Source: Nitrospirota bacterium
GTDB lineage: Bacteria > Nitrospirota > Thermodesulfovibrionia > Thermodesulfovibrionales > SM23-35
Length of the DNA stretch: 64,000 bases
NCBI GenBank assembly: GCA_014859105.1
Contig: JACUUX010000003.1
Span: forward strand, 62,001 to 126,000
Reading direction: 5' to 3'
The notes under the pieces were generated by a model. That model was not told the DNA's origin and ran no database searches. It saw only the letters and a program-made list of their open reading frames with translations. Position 1 is the first letter of the stretch; the number at the start of each line of letters is the position of its first letter. The translations under genes and the position numbers were made by a program. Shown here one piece after another: positions 27,624-36,105 of this stretch.

Positions 27624-30600
27624 ATGAGTCTATTGCATTTTTATCGAAAACCAGCCCTTACGCAGCCAAAGACAAACGGACTGTTATCGATTGCGAAACA
27701 GAAAATATCGCCTGATATTCTCGAGATAGAAACAGAATACTGTTTTAATGTTGAGACTTCACATCCACTTACAGGGGAGGAGTTGAATATCCTCCGATGG
27801 CTTCTGGCAGAAACCTTTGAGCCGGAGAATTTTGGCGATAGAAGTTTTCTAACGCATAATTCAGAATACATCCCCCCCTCCCCCTCGAGGGGGGAGGGTG
27901 AGGGAGGGGGTGAAGGTCTTTTTACCCGTCACTCGTCACCTGTCACTCGTTACCGTCTTCTTGAGGTTGGCCCCCGCATGAACTTCACAACAGCATGGTC
28001 TACAAATGCGGTGTCAGTATGTCATGCTTGCGGAATTAAAAAGATTACACGGATTGAGCGGTCGAGGAGATATAAATTAGTCATAAGTCATCAGTCACCC
28101 CTCCTCAATCCCCCCCTTAATAAGGGGGGGAAAGGGGGGGGTAAGTTATCATCCCTTCAACCTTCAACCTTCAACCTTCAACCTTTTTTGGACTTGATTC
28201 ACGACCGAATGACTGAATGCCAATATCCAGAACCTCTTTCGACCTTCGAAACAGGTATAAACCCAGAGCCGGTTTGCATTGTTCCATTAATTGAGGAAGG
28301 GAAAAATACTCTCAGAAAGATAAACACCGAAATGGGACTCGGGCTCGATGAATGGGACATAGATTATTATTACAACCTGTTTGTTAATGAAATGCATCGA
28401 AATCCCACGAATGCAGAATATTTTGACCTCGGTCAGTCAAACAGCGAGCATTCAAGACACTGGTTCTTCAAGGGAAGATTGATAATTGACGTAGAGGAAA
28501 TGCCCCAGACGCTCATGGAAATAATTAAGTATCCATTAAAGACTAATCCTAATAACAGCGTCATCGCTTTTAAAGACAACTCAAGTGCGATACGCGGATA
28601 TAAAATATTTACAATCATTCCGGAAAAATCCGGAAAACCATCACGATTTAAAAAAGAAATATTGGATTACTACATAATCTTCACAGCCGAAACACATAAT
28701 TTTCCTACCGGTGTAGCACCTTTCCCCGGAGCAGAAACAGGCACAGGGGGAAGGATAAGAGATATTCATGCAACCGGAAGGGGTAGCCTGGTGATAGCGG
28801 GTACTGCAGCCTATTGCGTCGGCAATCTTCATATACCCGGCTATTACCTGCCCTGGGAGGATCTGTCTTTCGAATACCCCAAAAACCTTGCAACCCCCTT
28901 ACAGATAGAGATAGAAGCAAGCAATGGTGCATCAGATTATGGGAATAAATTTGGCGAGCCTGTAATACAGGGTTTTACAAGGTCTTTCGGGATGAGACTC
29001 CCAGATGGCGAAAGGAGGGAATGGGTAAAACCCATAATGTTTACCGGCGGTGTCGGCCAGATAGATGACAGACATATTGAAAAGGGAGAGCCTCAAAAAG
29101 GGATGTTCGTTGTTAAGATCGGTGGTCCTGCTTACAGAATCGGAATGGGCGGCGGTGCTGCATCGAGCTTGATACTGGGAGAAAACATAGAAGAGCTTGA
29201 CTTCAATGCTGTACAGCGTGGTGACGCAGAGATGGAGCAGAAGGTTAACAGGGTCATAAGGGCTTGTGTAGAAATGGGAGATGATAATCCTATCGTAAGC
29301 ATCCATGACCAGGGGGCGGGAGGTAACTGTAATGTAGTTAAAGAGATAATTTATCCTGCTGGAGCAAAGATCGAGATAAGAAATATCCAGCTCGGTGACA
29401 ATACCCTTTCGGTACTCGAGATATGGGGCGCTGAATATCAGGAACAGGACGCTTTACTCATAAAACCTGAAAGAGAGGAAGAATTCCTATCTGTCTGTAA
29501 GAGGGAGAAAGTTCCCTGCGCGGTAATTGGTGAAATTACTGGAGACGGATATATAGTTCTTCACGATGAAACAGATGGTAGCACGCCTGTGAATCTCGAT
29601 CTTTCAAAAGTTCTTGGTGATATGCCGCAGAAGATCTTTATGTCCGAAAGAATAAAACCAAAACTCGAAGCTTTAAAATTACCAGAAGATTTAACATTTA
29701 AAGAAGCCCTTAATCGTGTACTTCGCCTCATTTCAGTTGGTTCAAAAAGATTTCTGACCAATAAAGTCGATAGGTCGGTTACAGGTCTTGTTGCTCAACA
29801 ACAGTGTACCGGCCCTCTTCAATTGACTCTATCGAATGTTGCCGTAATTAGTCAGAGTCATTTTAGTTTGACAGGTGCAGCTATTTCCATTGGTGAACAA
29901 CCAATAAAAGGTTTGATAAGCCCCGGGGCGATGGCAAGAATGAGTGTAGGAGAATCGCTCACGAATATAGTATGGGCGAAGGTAAGTTCATTGGAAGACA
30001 TTAAATGTTCAGGGAACTGGATGTGGGCTGTCAAGCTTGCAGGTGAAGGCGCCAGATTGTATGATGCTGCAATAGCATTGAGAGATATCCTTGTTAAATT
30101 CGGAATGGCCATTGACGGGGGTAAGGATAGTCTATCGATGGCTGCAAAGATTGTTGATCCATCAGGCAGGACAGAGATAGTTAAATCACCAGGCACTCTT
30201 GTTATCTCTGCATACGTAACATGTCCTGATATTGCAAAGGTTATAACACCCGATTTAAAAAGACCTGGTGAGAGCAGATTGCTTTATATTGATCTCGGAA
30301 AAGGTAAATACAGGATGGGAGGAACTGCATTAGCACATGTTTACGGTCAACTCGGTAATGAAGCACCCGACCTCGATGACCAAGACCTTTTCAAGCACGT
30401 ATTTAATGCTATACAGGAAATTATTTCAGAGGATTTAATCCTGTCGGGCCATGACAGAAGTGACGGAGGATTGATAACAACCCTGCTCGAAATGGCATTT
30501 GGAGGTAATTGCGGAATTAAAATTAACATAGAAGTTAAGAAGATAAGAAGCTCGGAAGATAAGAAATCTAAACTTCATAACCTCTCAACTTCTCAACTTC

Positions 30601-31772
30601 TGTCTATATTATTCTCTGAAGAATTAGGACTGGTAACCGAATATCTTGCTGAAAAAGAAGAACAGATAATATCCAAACTGCAAAAATACAATATCCCTTA
30701 CCAAATCATTGGCAGTACTACTAAAGAACAGACAATCAAAATAAGTATAAATAATGAATTGATTATGAAAGAAGATATGAGAGTTCTCAGGGCTATATGG
30801 GAAGATACGAGCTATCACTTAGACATGCTCCAGGCAAATCCGGAATGTGTTGATGAAGAAAGAGCCGTAAATTTTGACAGGAAGGGACCTCAATATGTAC
30901 TGACATTTTCCCCTAAAAATCCCCCCACCCCCCCTTTACTAAAGGGGGGCAAGGGGGGATTAACGGATGTTAAGCCGAAAATAGCCATTATCCGTGAAGA
31001 AGGAAGCAATGGCGACCGCGAAATGACATCCGCCTTTTATCAGGCAGGGTTTGAAGTCTGGGATGTAATGATGACAGACATGCTTGAAGAAAGAATAAAC
31101 CTCGATGATTTCAGGGGTATCGCCTTTGTAGGAGGATTCAGTTATGCAGACGTCCTCGATTCTGCAAAAGGCTGGGCCGGAGTGATAAGGTTCAATAAAA
31201 AACTTTACGAACAATTCCAGAGTTTTTATGAAAGGCCTGATACTTTCAGTCTTGGTGTATGTAACGGCTGTCAGCTAATGGCGCTCCTTGGATGGGTGCC
31301 GTGGAGTGGAATCCCGGACAGATTTCAGCCGAGGTTCATACAGAACATATCCGGCAGGTTTGAATCACGTTTTTCAACAGTAAAAATATTACCTGGTCCT
31401 GCCATCATGCTGAAGGGCATGGGAGGCTCTACTTTAGGAGTATGGGTAGCACATGGTGAAGGAAGGCTTAATTTCCCTGACAGTAAAATACAGGAAGAAG
31501 TGTTAAGAAAAAATCTTGCTCCTCTGAGGTTTGTTGATGATAATGGAGAATTTACTGAAAAATATCCCTTCAATCCCAACGGCTCTCCTTCAGGCATTAC
31601 AGCACTCAGTTCGCCGGATGGCAGACATCTCGCCATGATGCCGCATCCCGAAAGAACATTCCTGAAATGGCAATGGGCCTATATTCCGGGGGAATGGAAA
31701 AAAACCCTCGAAGCCTCCCCGTGGTTCAAGATGTTCCAGAATGCAAGGGAGTGGTGTAAATCAACACTCTAA
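27624..31772 (+). CDS. purL: Phosphoribosylformylglycinamidine synthase, single-chain, with repeat-derived inserts
   Basis: Fourth step of purine synthesis, FGAR to FGAM. It is one polypeptide of 1382 residues with the synthetase core (for example ETHNFPTGVAPFPGAETGTGG and GGDAQITG-like PurL blocks from about 350) fused to a C-terminal glutamine amidotransferase from about 1118 (GVCNGCQLM nucleophile Cys, about 1212). It corresponds to the large PurL of Gammaproteobacteria (about 1295 residues), not the small PurL plus PurQ/PurS complex. Four inserts account for most of the extra length: about 79-111, 152-188, 982-993 and 1097-1113. They derive from GC-rich palindromes and heptanucleotide arrays. 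The last falls exactly in the linker before the amidotransferase domain. The frame is open throughout. Confidence 0.95.
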   Translation: MSLLHFYRKPALTQPKTNGLLSIAKQKISPDILEIETEYCFNVETSHPLTGEELNILRWLLAETFEPENFGDRSFLTHNSEYIPPSPSRGEGEGGGEGLFTRHSSPVTRYRLLEVGPRMNFTTAWSTNAVSVCHACGIKKITRIERSRRYKLVISHQSPLLNPPLNKGGKGGGKLSSLQPSTFNLQPFLDLIHDRMTECQYPEPLSTFETGINPEPVCIVPLIEEGKNTLRKINTEMGLGLDEWDIDYYYNLFVNEMHRNPTNAEYFDLGQSNSEHSRHWFFKGRLIIDVEEMPQTLMEIIKYPLKTNPNNSVIAFKDNSSAIRGYKIFTIIPEKSGKPSRFKKEILDYYIIFTAETHNFPTGVAPFPGAETGTGGRIRDIHATGRGSLVIAGTAAYCVGNLHIPGYYLPWEDLSFEYPKNLATPLQIEIEASNGASDYGNKFGEPVIQGFTRSFGMRLPDGERREWVKPIMFTGGVGQIDDRHIEKGEPQKGMFVVKIGGPAYRIGMGGGAASSLILGENIEELDFNAVQRGDAEMEQKVNRVIRACVEMGDDNPIVSIHDQGAGGNCNVVKEIIYPAGAKIEIRNIQLGDNTLSVLEIWGAEYQEQDALLIKPEREEEFLSVCKREKVPCAVIGEITGDGYIVLHDETDGSTPVNLDLSKVLGDMPQKIFMSERIKPKLEALKLPEDLTFKEALNRVLRLISVGSKRFLTNKVDRSVTGLVAQQQCTGPLQLTLSNVAVISQSHFSLTGAAISIGEQPIKGLISPGAMARMSVGESLTNIVWAKVSSLEDIKCSGNWMWAVKLAGEGARLYDAAIALRDILVKFGMAIDGGKDSLSMAAKIVDPSGRTEIVKSPGTLVISAYVTCPDIAKVITPDLKRPGESRLLYIDLGKGKYRMGGTALAHVYGQLGNEAPDLDDQDLFKHVFNAIQEIISEDLILSGHDRSDGGLITTLLEMAFGGNCGIKINIEVKKIRSSEDKKSKLHNLSTSQLLSILFSEELGLVTEYLAEKEEQIISKLQKYNIPYQIIGSTTKEQTIKISINNELIMKEDMRVLRAIWEDTSYHLDMLQANPECVDEERAVNFDRKGPQYVLTFSPKNPPTPPLLKGGKGGLTDVKPKIAIIREEGSNGDREMTSAFYQAGFEVWDVMMTDMLEERINLDDFRGIAFVGGFSYADVLDSAKGWAGVIRFNKKLYEQFQSFYERPDTFSLGVCNGCQLMALLGWVPWSGIPDRFQPRFIQNISGRFESRFSTVKILPGPAIMLKGMGGSTLGVWVAHGEGRLNFPDSKIQEEVLRKNLAPLRFVDDNGEFTEKYPFNPNGSPSGITALSSPDGRHLAMMPHPERTFLKWQWAYIPGEWKKTLEASPWFKMFQNAREWCKSTL
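27865..27957. repeat. Palindrome plus heptamer insert 1 in purL
   Basis: CCCCCCCTCCCCCTC-GAG-GGGGGAGGG-type inverted repeat at 27870-27913, followed by GTCACTC GTCACCT GTCACTC GTTACC (27928-27955), a 7-base period array. The product is a Pro/Ser then Gly/Glu-rich loop followed by Ser/His/Arg residues near position 79-111 of PurL. Confidence 0.85.
28078..28187. repeat. Composite repeat insert 2 in purL
   Basis: Three blocks in a row: a short GTCATAA GTCATCA GTCACCC heptamer run (28080-28100), an inverted repeat AATCCCCCCCTTA ... TAAGGGGGGG (28107-28140), and four near-exact CTTCAAC heptamers (28155-28182). The frame stays open, giving residues about 152-188 (Ser/His, Pro/Leu/Asn, Gly/Lys, then Ser/Gln/Pro). 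Confidence 0.9.
30569..30603. repeat. Short tandem repeat insert 3 in purL
   Basis: AACTTCATAACCTCTCAACT and a second CTCAACTT unit give a 7-8 base period. It is read as a Leu/Ser/Thr-rich piece (LSTSQLLS) between conserved PurL segments near residue 985. Confidence 0.6.
30915..30961. repeat. GC-rich palindrome insert 4 in purL
   Basis: Arms AATCCCCCCACCCCCC and GGGGGGCAAGGGGGGATT around TTTACTAAA. It is read NPPTPPLLKGGKGGL at the linker between the synthetase and glutamine amidotransferase domains. Nearly the same peptide (NPPVPPLAKGGEGGF) appears in WaaA from the copy at 53348-53393. Confidence 0.92.
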
Positions 31773-31813
31773 ATTTTTAAATAACCCTGTCTGCCCGCCC
31801 CTTTTCTTCTTTT

Positions 31814-32716
31814 TTATTCTGTCCTGTATAATTTTTCTCTCAATAAATTTATCAGGAATCTCGCTGATAAAAGAAGACGGCGATTGAATATGTCTCTGTC
31901 CATATAAAAACCTGTTGACCGATAATTGTCCTTCAGGGTAATTCTCTGTGCATTCTTAAAATCTTTCTCAAAGTTCAGGAAGTTTGTGATATCGGCTCCT
32001 CTGAAAGCATAAATTGACTGGTCTGAATCACCGATTACACAGAGATTAGCCATTTCATGTGCAAGAAGTTTCATCAATTTATACTGTGCCGGGTTTATGT
32101 CCTGATATTCGTCTACCATGACGTATTCGAACATATTTTTATATTTTTCCGGGACTTCATTATTCCTGAATATATCTATTGGTTTGAGTATGAGGTCATC
32201 AAAATCAATGGCATTGTTTTTTATCATTGCTGATTGATATTTTTTATAAATCTCCTTTACTCCATCATCTGCTTCTTTTATTAAATTCTTTATCTTTGAT
32301 ATTTTTTCAACTAATTGCTGGACTTTAAAATCTGAATTCTTAAAGAGTTTTTTTAAAAGACTCGCCTGTTCATCTCTGTCATAGATTACGAAGCTGCTTG
32401 AATATATGTCTTGAATAATCCTCAGGCCAAGATAATGGAACGTACCGATAAAAACTTTTCTGGCTTTATTTCCTAATAACGCCTCCGTTCGCTCCCGCAT
32501 TTCCTGCGCTGCTCGATTTGTAAAAGTGACTGCTAAAATATTTTCAGGCCTGACACCTTTATGAATTAAGTAAGCGATTCTCCGTGTTAATGTTAAAGTC
32601 TTCCCCGTACCCGGTCCTGCAATAATCATCACAGACCCTTCAGTCATCATTACTGCTTTCTTTTGAGATTCATTTAAGCCATGAAGAATCATCTCAAAAG
32701 AGCGTTGCCTGGCCAT
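31814..32716 (-). pseudogene. UvrD/Rep-type helicase, C-terminal half missing
   Basis: 300 residues carry motifs I (AGPGTGKT), Ia (TFTNRAAQEM), II (VDEYQDIN), III (GDSDQSIYAFRGA) and IV (NYRST, about residue 265). Instead of the usual 300 or more further residues with motifs V and VI, about 30 unrelated residues follow before the stop, and purL's 3' end lies 41 bases beyond. Without motifs V and VI it should not be a working helicase. It overlaps the EndoQ-like gene by 23 bases, so the two were surely one operon, and in relatives I recall the two activities being adjacent or fused. It may be a decayed gene, or a retained N-terminal ATPase/DNA-binding piece. Confidence 0.7.
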
Positions 32717-33965
32717 TGATCTCTTTCCTCTCGACAGGCTCGAAAATTCTTATCTTTCCATATTCTCCATCATAACCGGGTGCAATAAAAACATTACCGG
32801 CACGCATACGGGAGATGGCTTCTTTGATGAGGGGAGAACTTGCCTTTTCTATCTCTTCAAGAGATACATCCACGAGGATTTTAAATTCACTGCCAAGTTT
32901 CTGAACCAGATTATTATATGAGCTTCCCACTGTTTTGCTGTTTACACCTACTTTTAATGCTTCTGCAAGGATTTCTGGCAACGGGATTATGGAATAAAAA
33001 GATGGTGCACCCGCGGGTTTAAAGCCATTCTCTCTGTCGGCAAGTTTTTCAACCCTGTGCATTACACCTACGGTAACTCTCTTGCCACATACAGGACATA
33101 GATAGTTATGTTTAATTGTTTCTTTTGGGGAGAGGCTGACTCGGCAAAATCTGTGCCCGTCATAATGATATTTCCCTTCTTCAGGGAAAAATTCTATTGT
33201 TCCAAGAAAACCTTTTTTCGTTTTAATGGCAGATGTTATGGAATTGTAAGTTAGATCGGTATCTAATATGTTTGCTTCCCTCCCTATCTTTGATGGTGAA
33301 TGTGCATCGGAATTGGATATAAGTGTAATCCTGTCAAGAGATGAAAGTCTCCAGTTCATTGCCGGGTCTGAAGATAGACCTGTTTCTATAGCATAAATAT
33401 GCGGGGTCAAATCCTCAAAACATTCTTCAAGTGAATCAAAGCCTGATTCTGCTCCGAAAACAGAAAAATGCGGTGTCCATGCATGTGCAGGTACAAGCAG
33501 GGAATTATGTGATAAATCATTTACAATTTTCAAAAGTTCCTTTGCATCGATTCCCAGTATAGGCCTACCGTCAGCATTGAGATTGCCTATCTTTGAAAGG
33601 GTAATATTTAACCTTGCGGCGTCATCAAAATCAGGAACGAAAACAATAGAATGTATTTTACGGGTCTTCCCGTTTTTGCTATATATGCAACTTATTTCAG
33701 CAGAAAGGAGGAAAAACACTTCAGTCCTACACGATTCAGGAATATCATTGCTTTTAAAATTGCCTTTCAGCCTGAAAAGTCCATTTACTGATGGTTCAAG
33801 TTTTTCCTGCAGTTCTTTGAACCATTTTGGATGTGTAAAGTCGCCTGTTCCTATTACTGCAATACCTTTTAACTGCGCCCATCTCCAGATACTTTCAGGA
33901 GACATGTCTTTACTTGTTGCCCTGGAATACTTTGAATGAATATGGAGGTCAGCAATAAAACGCAT
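32694..33965 (-). CDS. Endonuclease Q (EndoQ)-like PHP-domain protein
   Basis: 423 residues of the family once called TIGR00375. Archaeal and some bacterial members, named EndoQ, nick DNA 5' of deaminated bases (uracil, hypoxanthine, xanthine). The PHP metal motif is ADLHIHSKYS near the start, with GTGDFTHP (about 48-55), SAEISC, VPAHAWTP and SNSDAHSP supplying further His/Asp ligands. A zinc-type CPVCGK follows near 284. It ends NGQATLF, which fits the Q-x-x-L-F bacterial sliding-clamp motif, just as archaeal EndoQ ends in a PCNA-binding motif. An earlier start at 33998 is open; the ATG at 33965 (MRFIADLH) fits the family better. Confidence 0.87.
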   Translation of the reverse strand: MRFIADLHIHSKYSRATSKDMSPESIWRWAQLKGIAVIGTGDFTHPKWFKELQEKLEPSVNGLFRLKGNFKSNDIPESCRTEVFFLLSAEISCIYSKNGKTRKIHSIVFVPDFDDAARLNITLSKIGNLNADGRPILGIDAKELLKIVNDLSHNSLLVPAHAWTPHFSVFGAESGFDSLEECFEDLTPHIYAIETGLSSDPAMNWRLSSLDRITLISNSDAHSPSKIGREANILDTDLTYNSITSAIKTKKGFLGTIEFFPEEGKYHYDGHRFCRVSLSPKETIKHNYLCPVCGKRVTVGVMHRVEKLADRENGFKPAGAPSFYSIIPLPEILAEALKVGVNSKTVGSSYNNLVQKLGSEFKILVDVSLEEIEKASSPLIKEAISRMRAGNVFIAPGYDGEYGKIRIFEPVERKEINGQATLF

Positions 33966-34032
33966 ACTGATTATCATACCACGAGATGGATGCTCCATAT
34001 CTAACCCAAAAATATTTAATAAACATGTTCAA

Positions 34033-34830
34033 CTAATTATCTGTAAATATGTCCCTTAATTTCTCATACTTCAGGCCGAACTTCTCCTTGAGAACCCTGT
34101 CAAAGCGTCTCACAATTTTCATAATGTATATATCATGTTTGATATAATCTTCAGCGAGAGTCACAAAGCCTCTGTTCATGCTCCACGCACCTTCTACCCT
34201 GTTGAATTTGAAAATATTTCCTGCCAGGACCTTCCGGGAATCTGTAACAATCACAATCCCTCTGCCCACTTTTTCCTGATAAATTGAATGTTCGACAGGA
34301 TGGGGATACATCTGGCCTATCTTTATACCCGGTTGCCCAAAATGTACAATCGCTACCCTGACCTTTCGCCCTAATGCATCACGAAGTTTCTCCTCGATTT
34401 TTTCAAATTCCTCTTTCCAGATAGAAAGAAGTATTGTTCTTGATGCCTCCCCAATCATCCGTCTGATTCTATCCATTAAATACTCATATTCATAAATGGT
34501 ACATATATGTGAGAAATCTTTCATTCCCCTAACATTCGAAATTTCGGTCCTCAGTGAATCAATAATGCTATCTGTAATGCTCTTTTGTTTGTTAAGAAAT
34601 TCATCCGGTGCCAGGGGCACATAGTGTTTCTTCTTTCCATCATCGATAATAGAGATAATTCCCTTTTCGATAAGCTTTTTCAAGACCTCATATACCTTTG
34701 AAGTAGGAATTCCTGAATCTTTTCCTATCTCATACGCAGTAGATGGATTTTCCCTGAGCAATGAAAGATACGCCTTTGCTTCGTATTCTGAAAGGCCGAG
34801 TTGCATAAGTTCAGATATAATTTTTTCCAT
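34033..34830 (-). CDS. TrmB-family transcriptional regulator
   Basis: A winged-helix repressor or activator of the TrmB type, 265 residues. The DNA-binding domain is N-terminal: LMQLGLSEYEAKAYLSLL, then TAYEIGKDSGIPTSKVYEVL as helix-turn-helix and LIEKGII leading to the wing. The C-terminal part has the phospholipase D-like effector fold (WKEEFEKIEEKLRDAL, GIVIVTDSRKVLAG), typically sugar-sensing. A 28-bp inverted repeat covers its own start, suggesting autoregulation. It is about 65 bases upstream of the EndoQ-like gene on the same strand and may control or be transcribed with it. Confidence 0.88.
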   Translation of the reverse strand: MEKIISELMQLGLSEYEAKAYLSLLRENPSTAYEIGKDSGIPTSKVYEVLKKLIEKGIISIIDDGKKKHYVPLAPDEFLNKQKSITDSIIDSLRTEISNVRGMKDFSHICTIYEYEYLMDRIRRMIGEASRTILLSIWKEEFEKIEEKLRDALGRKVRVAIVHFGQPGIKIGQMYPHPVEHSIYQEKVGRGIVIVTDSRKVLAGNIFKFNRVEGAWSMNRGFVTLAEDYIKHDIYIMKIVRRFDRVLKEKFGLKYEKLRDIFTDN

Positions 34831-34856
34831 TATTATCTACTATAGTAGTTAATAAT
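34829..34856. promoter_or_regulatory. 28-bp inverted repeat at the trmB-type gene start (putative operator)
   Basis: Left arm ATTATTATCTACTA and right arm TAGTAGTTAATAAT match at 13 of 14 positions, with a perfect core CTACTATAGTAG. It overlaps the start codon (34828-34830) and extends upstream. The position fits repression by the regulator's own product, or a hairpin over the ribosome site. Confidence 0.7.
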
Positions 34857-35061
34857 ATTTCGCTAGAAGTAACCTGTCAAGGGAAAAATTAAAAAAGAAC
34901 AATTTTGTCAGATAAATTAGGGATTGTATAAAATTATTCTTATTTTTAGTATTTTCAGATATTTCATGTATAATCTTAATTAATGATAATCCGGATTAAA
35001 CTTTTTTTAAAACTTTTAACTAACATTAATAAGGTCTTCAAGAAAAATAAGTGAGGGAGAG

Positions 35062-35454
35062 ATGGAGATAAAAAATTTAAAAGCAACTGACATTATGAAA
35101 AGAAATGTTACTTCTGCAAAGAAAAATGACCCCGCAAAAGATATTGCCATGCAGTTGGTGTCGGGTCTTTTCAGCGGAATGCCAATTACAGATGATAAAG
35201 GAAGGGTCATCGGTGTCGTCACCGAACATGACCTTTTAAATCAAGTTCGGGAGGAAAAAGACCTTTTAAAACTTACAGCAGAAGATGTAATGCAAAAGAA
35301 TCCGATTACTGTTGATGTTAACACACCACTGATTCATGTTTTAGATATTATGCTTGAGAATGGCATACTTAGAATACCTGTAACGGATGGGCTACATCTT
35401 GTGGGGATTATTTCAAGATCCGATATCCTGAAAACTATCTTAAGTTCTAACTAA
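35062..35454 (+). CDS. CBS-domain pair protein
   Basis: 130 residues made of two CBS motifs and little else: KATDIMKRNVTSAKKNDP ... GMPITDDKGRVIGVVTEHDLL (about 6-58) and TAEDVMQKNPITVDVNTP ... RIPVTDGLHLVGIISRSDIL (about 70-125). Such stand-alone modules bind adenine nucleotides and regulate partner proteins; the partner is unknown here. A GGGAGAG sequence precedes the ATG. The gene is convergent with zapA. Confidence 0.92.
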   Translation: MEIKNLKATDIMKRNVTSAKKNDPAKDIAMQLVSGLFSGMPITDDKGRVIGVVTEHDLLNQVREEKDLLKLTAEDVMQKNPITVDVNTPLIHVLDIMLENGILRIPVTDGLHLVGIISRSDILKTILSSN

Positions 35455-35495
35455 CCCGGATTATTTCTGCTTTATTTAGCCTGATGGCGCAGGCT

Positions 35496-35762
35496 TCATT
35501 CGAATAAGGCTGACAGCCTGTTTGTCTTCTCCTCAATATGTTTTGCCAGTTCTTCCTGCTCATTCCTGAGTCTGAACAATTCATCTGCGATATCGAATGC
35601 AGCGAGGATAGACGCCTTGACAGGCGTTATATTAGGTGAGATGTTATAGACTTCCTTTAATTTTTTATCTACATAAGAAGCAAGTTCCATGATATATTCT
35701 TCGGGTGCATCGCCTTTTATTGTATATTTCTGGCCTAAAATATAGACTTCAATGCTTCCCAT
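35496..35762 (-). CDS. zapA: Cell division protein ZapA
   Basis: Promotes FtsZ bundling at the division site. It is 88 residues. The N-terminal VYILGQKYTIKGDAPEEY strand-helix head and the LASYVDKKLKEV segment are family-typical, and a C-terminal coiled coil (about 55-88) with RLRNEQEELAKHIEE mediates tetramer formation. It sits directly after a coiled-coil gene (6 bases apart) and is convergent with the CBS gene. Confidence 0.9.
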   Translation of the reverse strand: MGSIEVYILGQKYTIKGDAPEEYIMELASYVDKKLKEVYNISPNITPVKASILAAFDIADELFRLRNEQEELAKHIEEKTNRLSALFE

Positions 35763-35768
35763 GCCTTT

Positions 35769-36071
35769 TTAATCTAATTCGAGTCTTTCAATTTCATTGA
35801 GGAGCGATTCGAGCTGACTTTTTATAAGATTCTTTTCTGTTCTCAACTGTTCAATCTCCTCATTTTTTTCGTTCAGCAGCTCTTCGAGATCCCTTAGCCT
35901 CCTCTCGGTAACTGCCTTTTCTTCCTTAAGGGTCTTGACCTTCTCGATTGCAGTTGCAATTTTATCTTCAAGACTTTTAAGTTTTTCCAATGGCATGACC
36001 TCCTTTTTTAAATCTTTTTGTCCATCCATAAGTTGATCATCATCATTAAAGAGGGTCTTCTGCGAAACCAT
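35769..36071 (-). CDS. Coiled-coil protein upstream of zapA (ZapB-like)
   Basis: 100 residues, almost all coiled coil from about 28 to 98 (heptads such as LEKLKSLEDKIATAIEKV). Short coiled-coil proteins commonly precede zapA and resemble the division factor ZapB in form; no sequence motif proves that role. The start is uncertain. The ATG at 36071 lacks a ribosome site, while one at 35996 (MPLEKL) has AGGAGGT ending only 1 base before it, closer than normal spacing. Confidence 0.65.
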   Translation of the reverse strand: MVSQKTLFNDDDQLMDGQKDLKKEVMPLEKLKSLEDKIATAIEKVKTLKEEKAVTERRLRDLEELLNEKNEEIEQLRTEKNLIKSQLESLLNEIERLELD

Positions 36072-36105
36072 CGTTCATAAAATAACAGAATATCTGATTT
36101 AAAGT

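Noticed and set aside
28154-28186. Possible slippage frameshift or pseudogene in purL at CTTCAAC repeats
   Set aside because: The frame stays open and all downstream catalytic motifs are present, so it is an insert and not a disruption.
35455-35495. 6S RNA or other ncRNA beside zapA
   Set aside because: The convergent gap is only about 40 bases, too short for 6S RNA.
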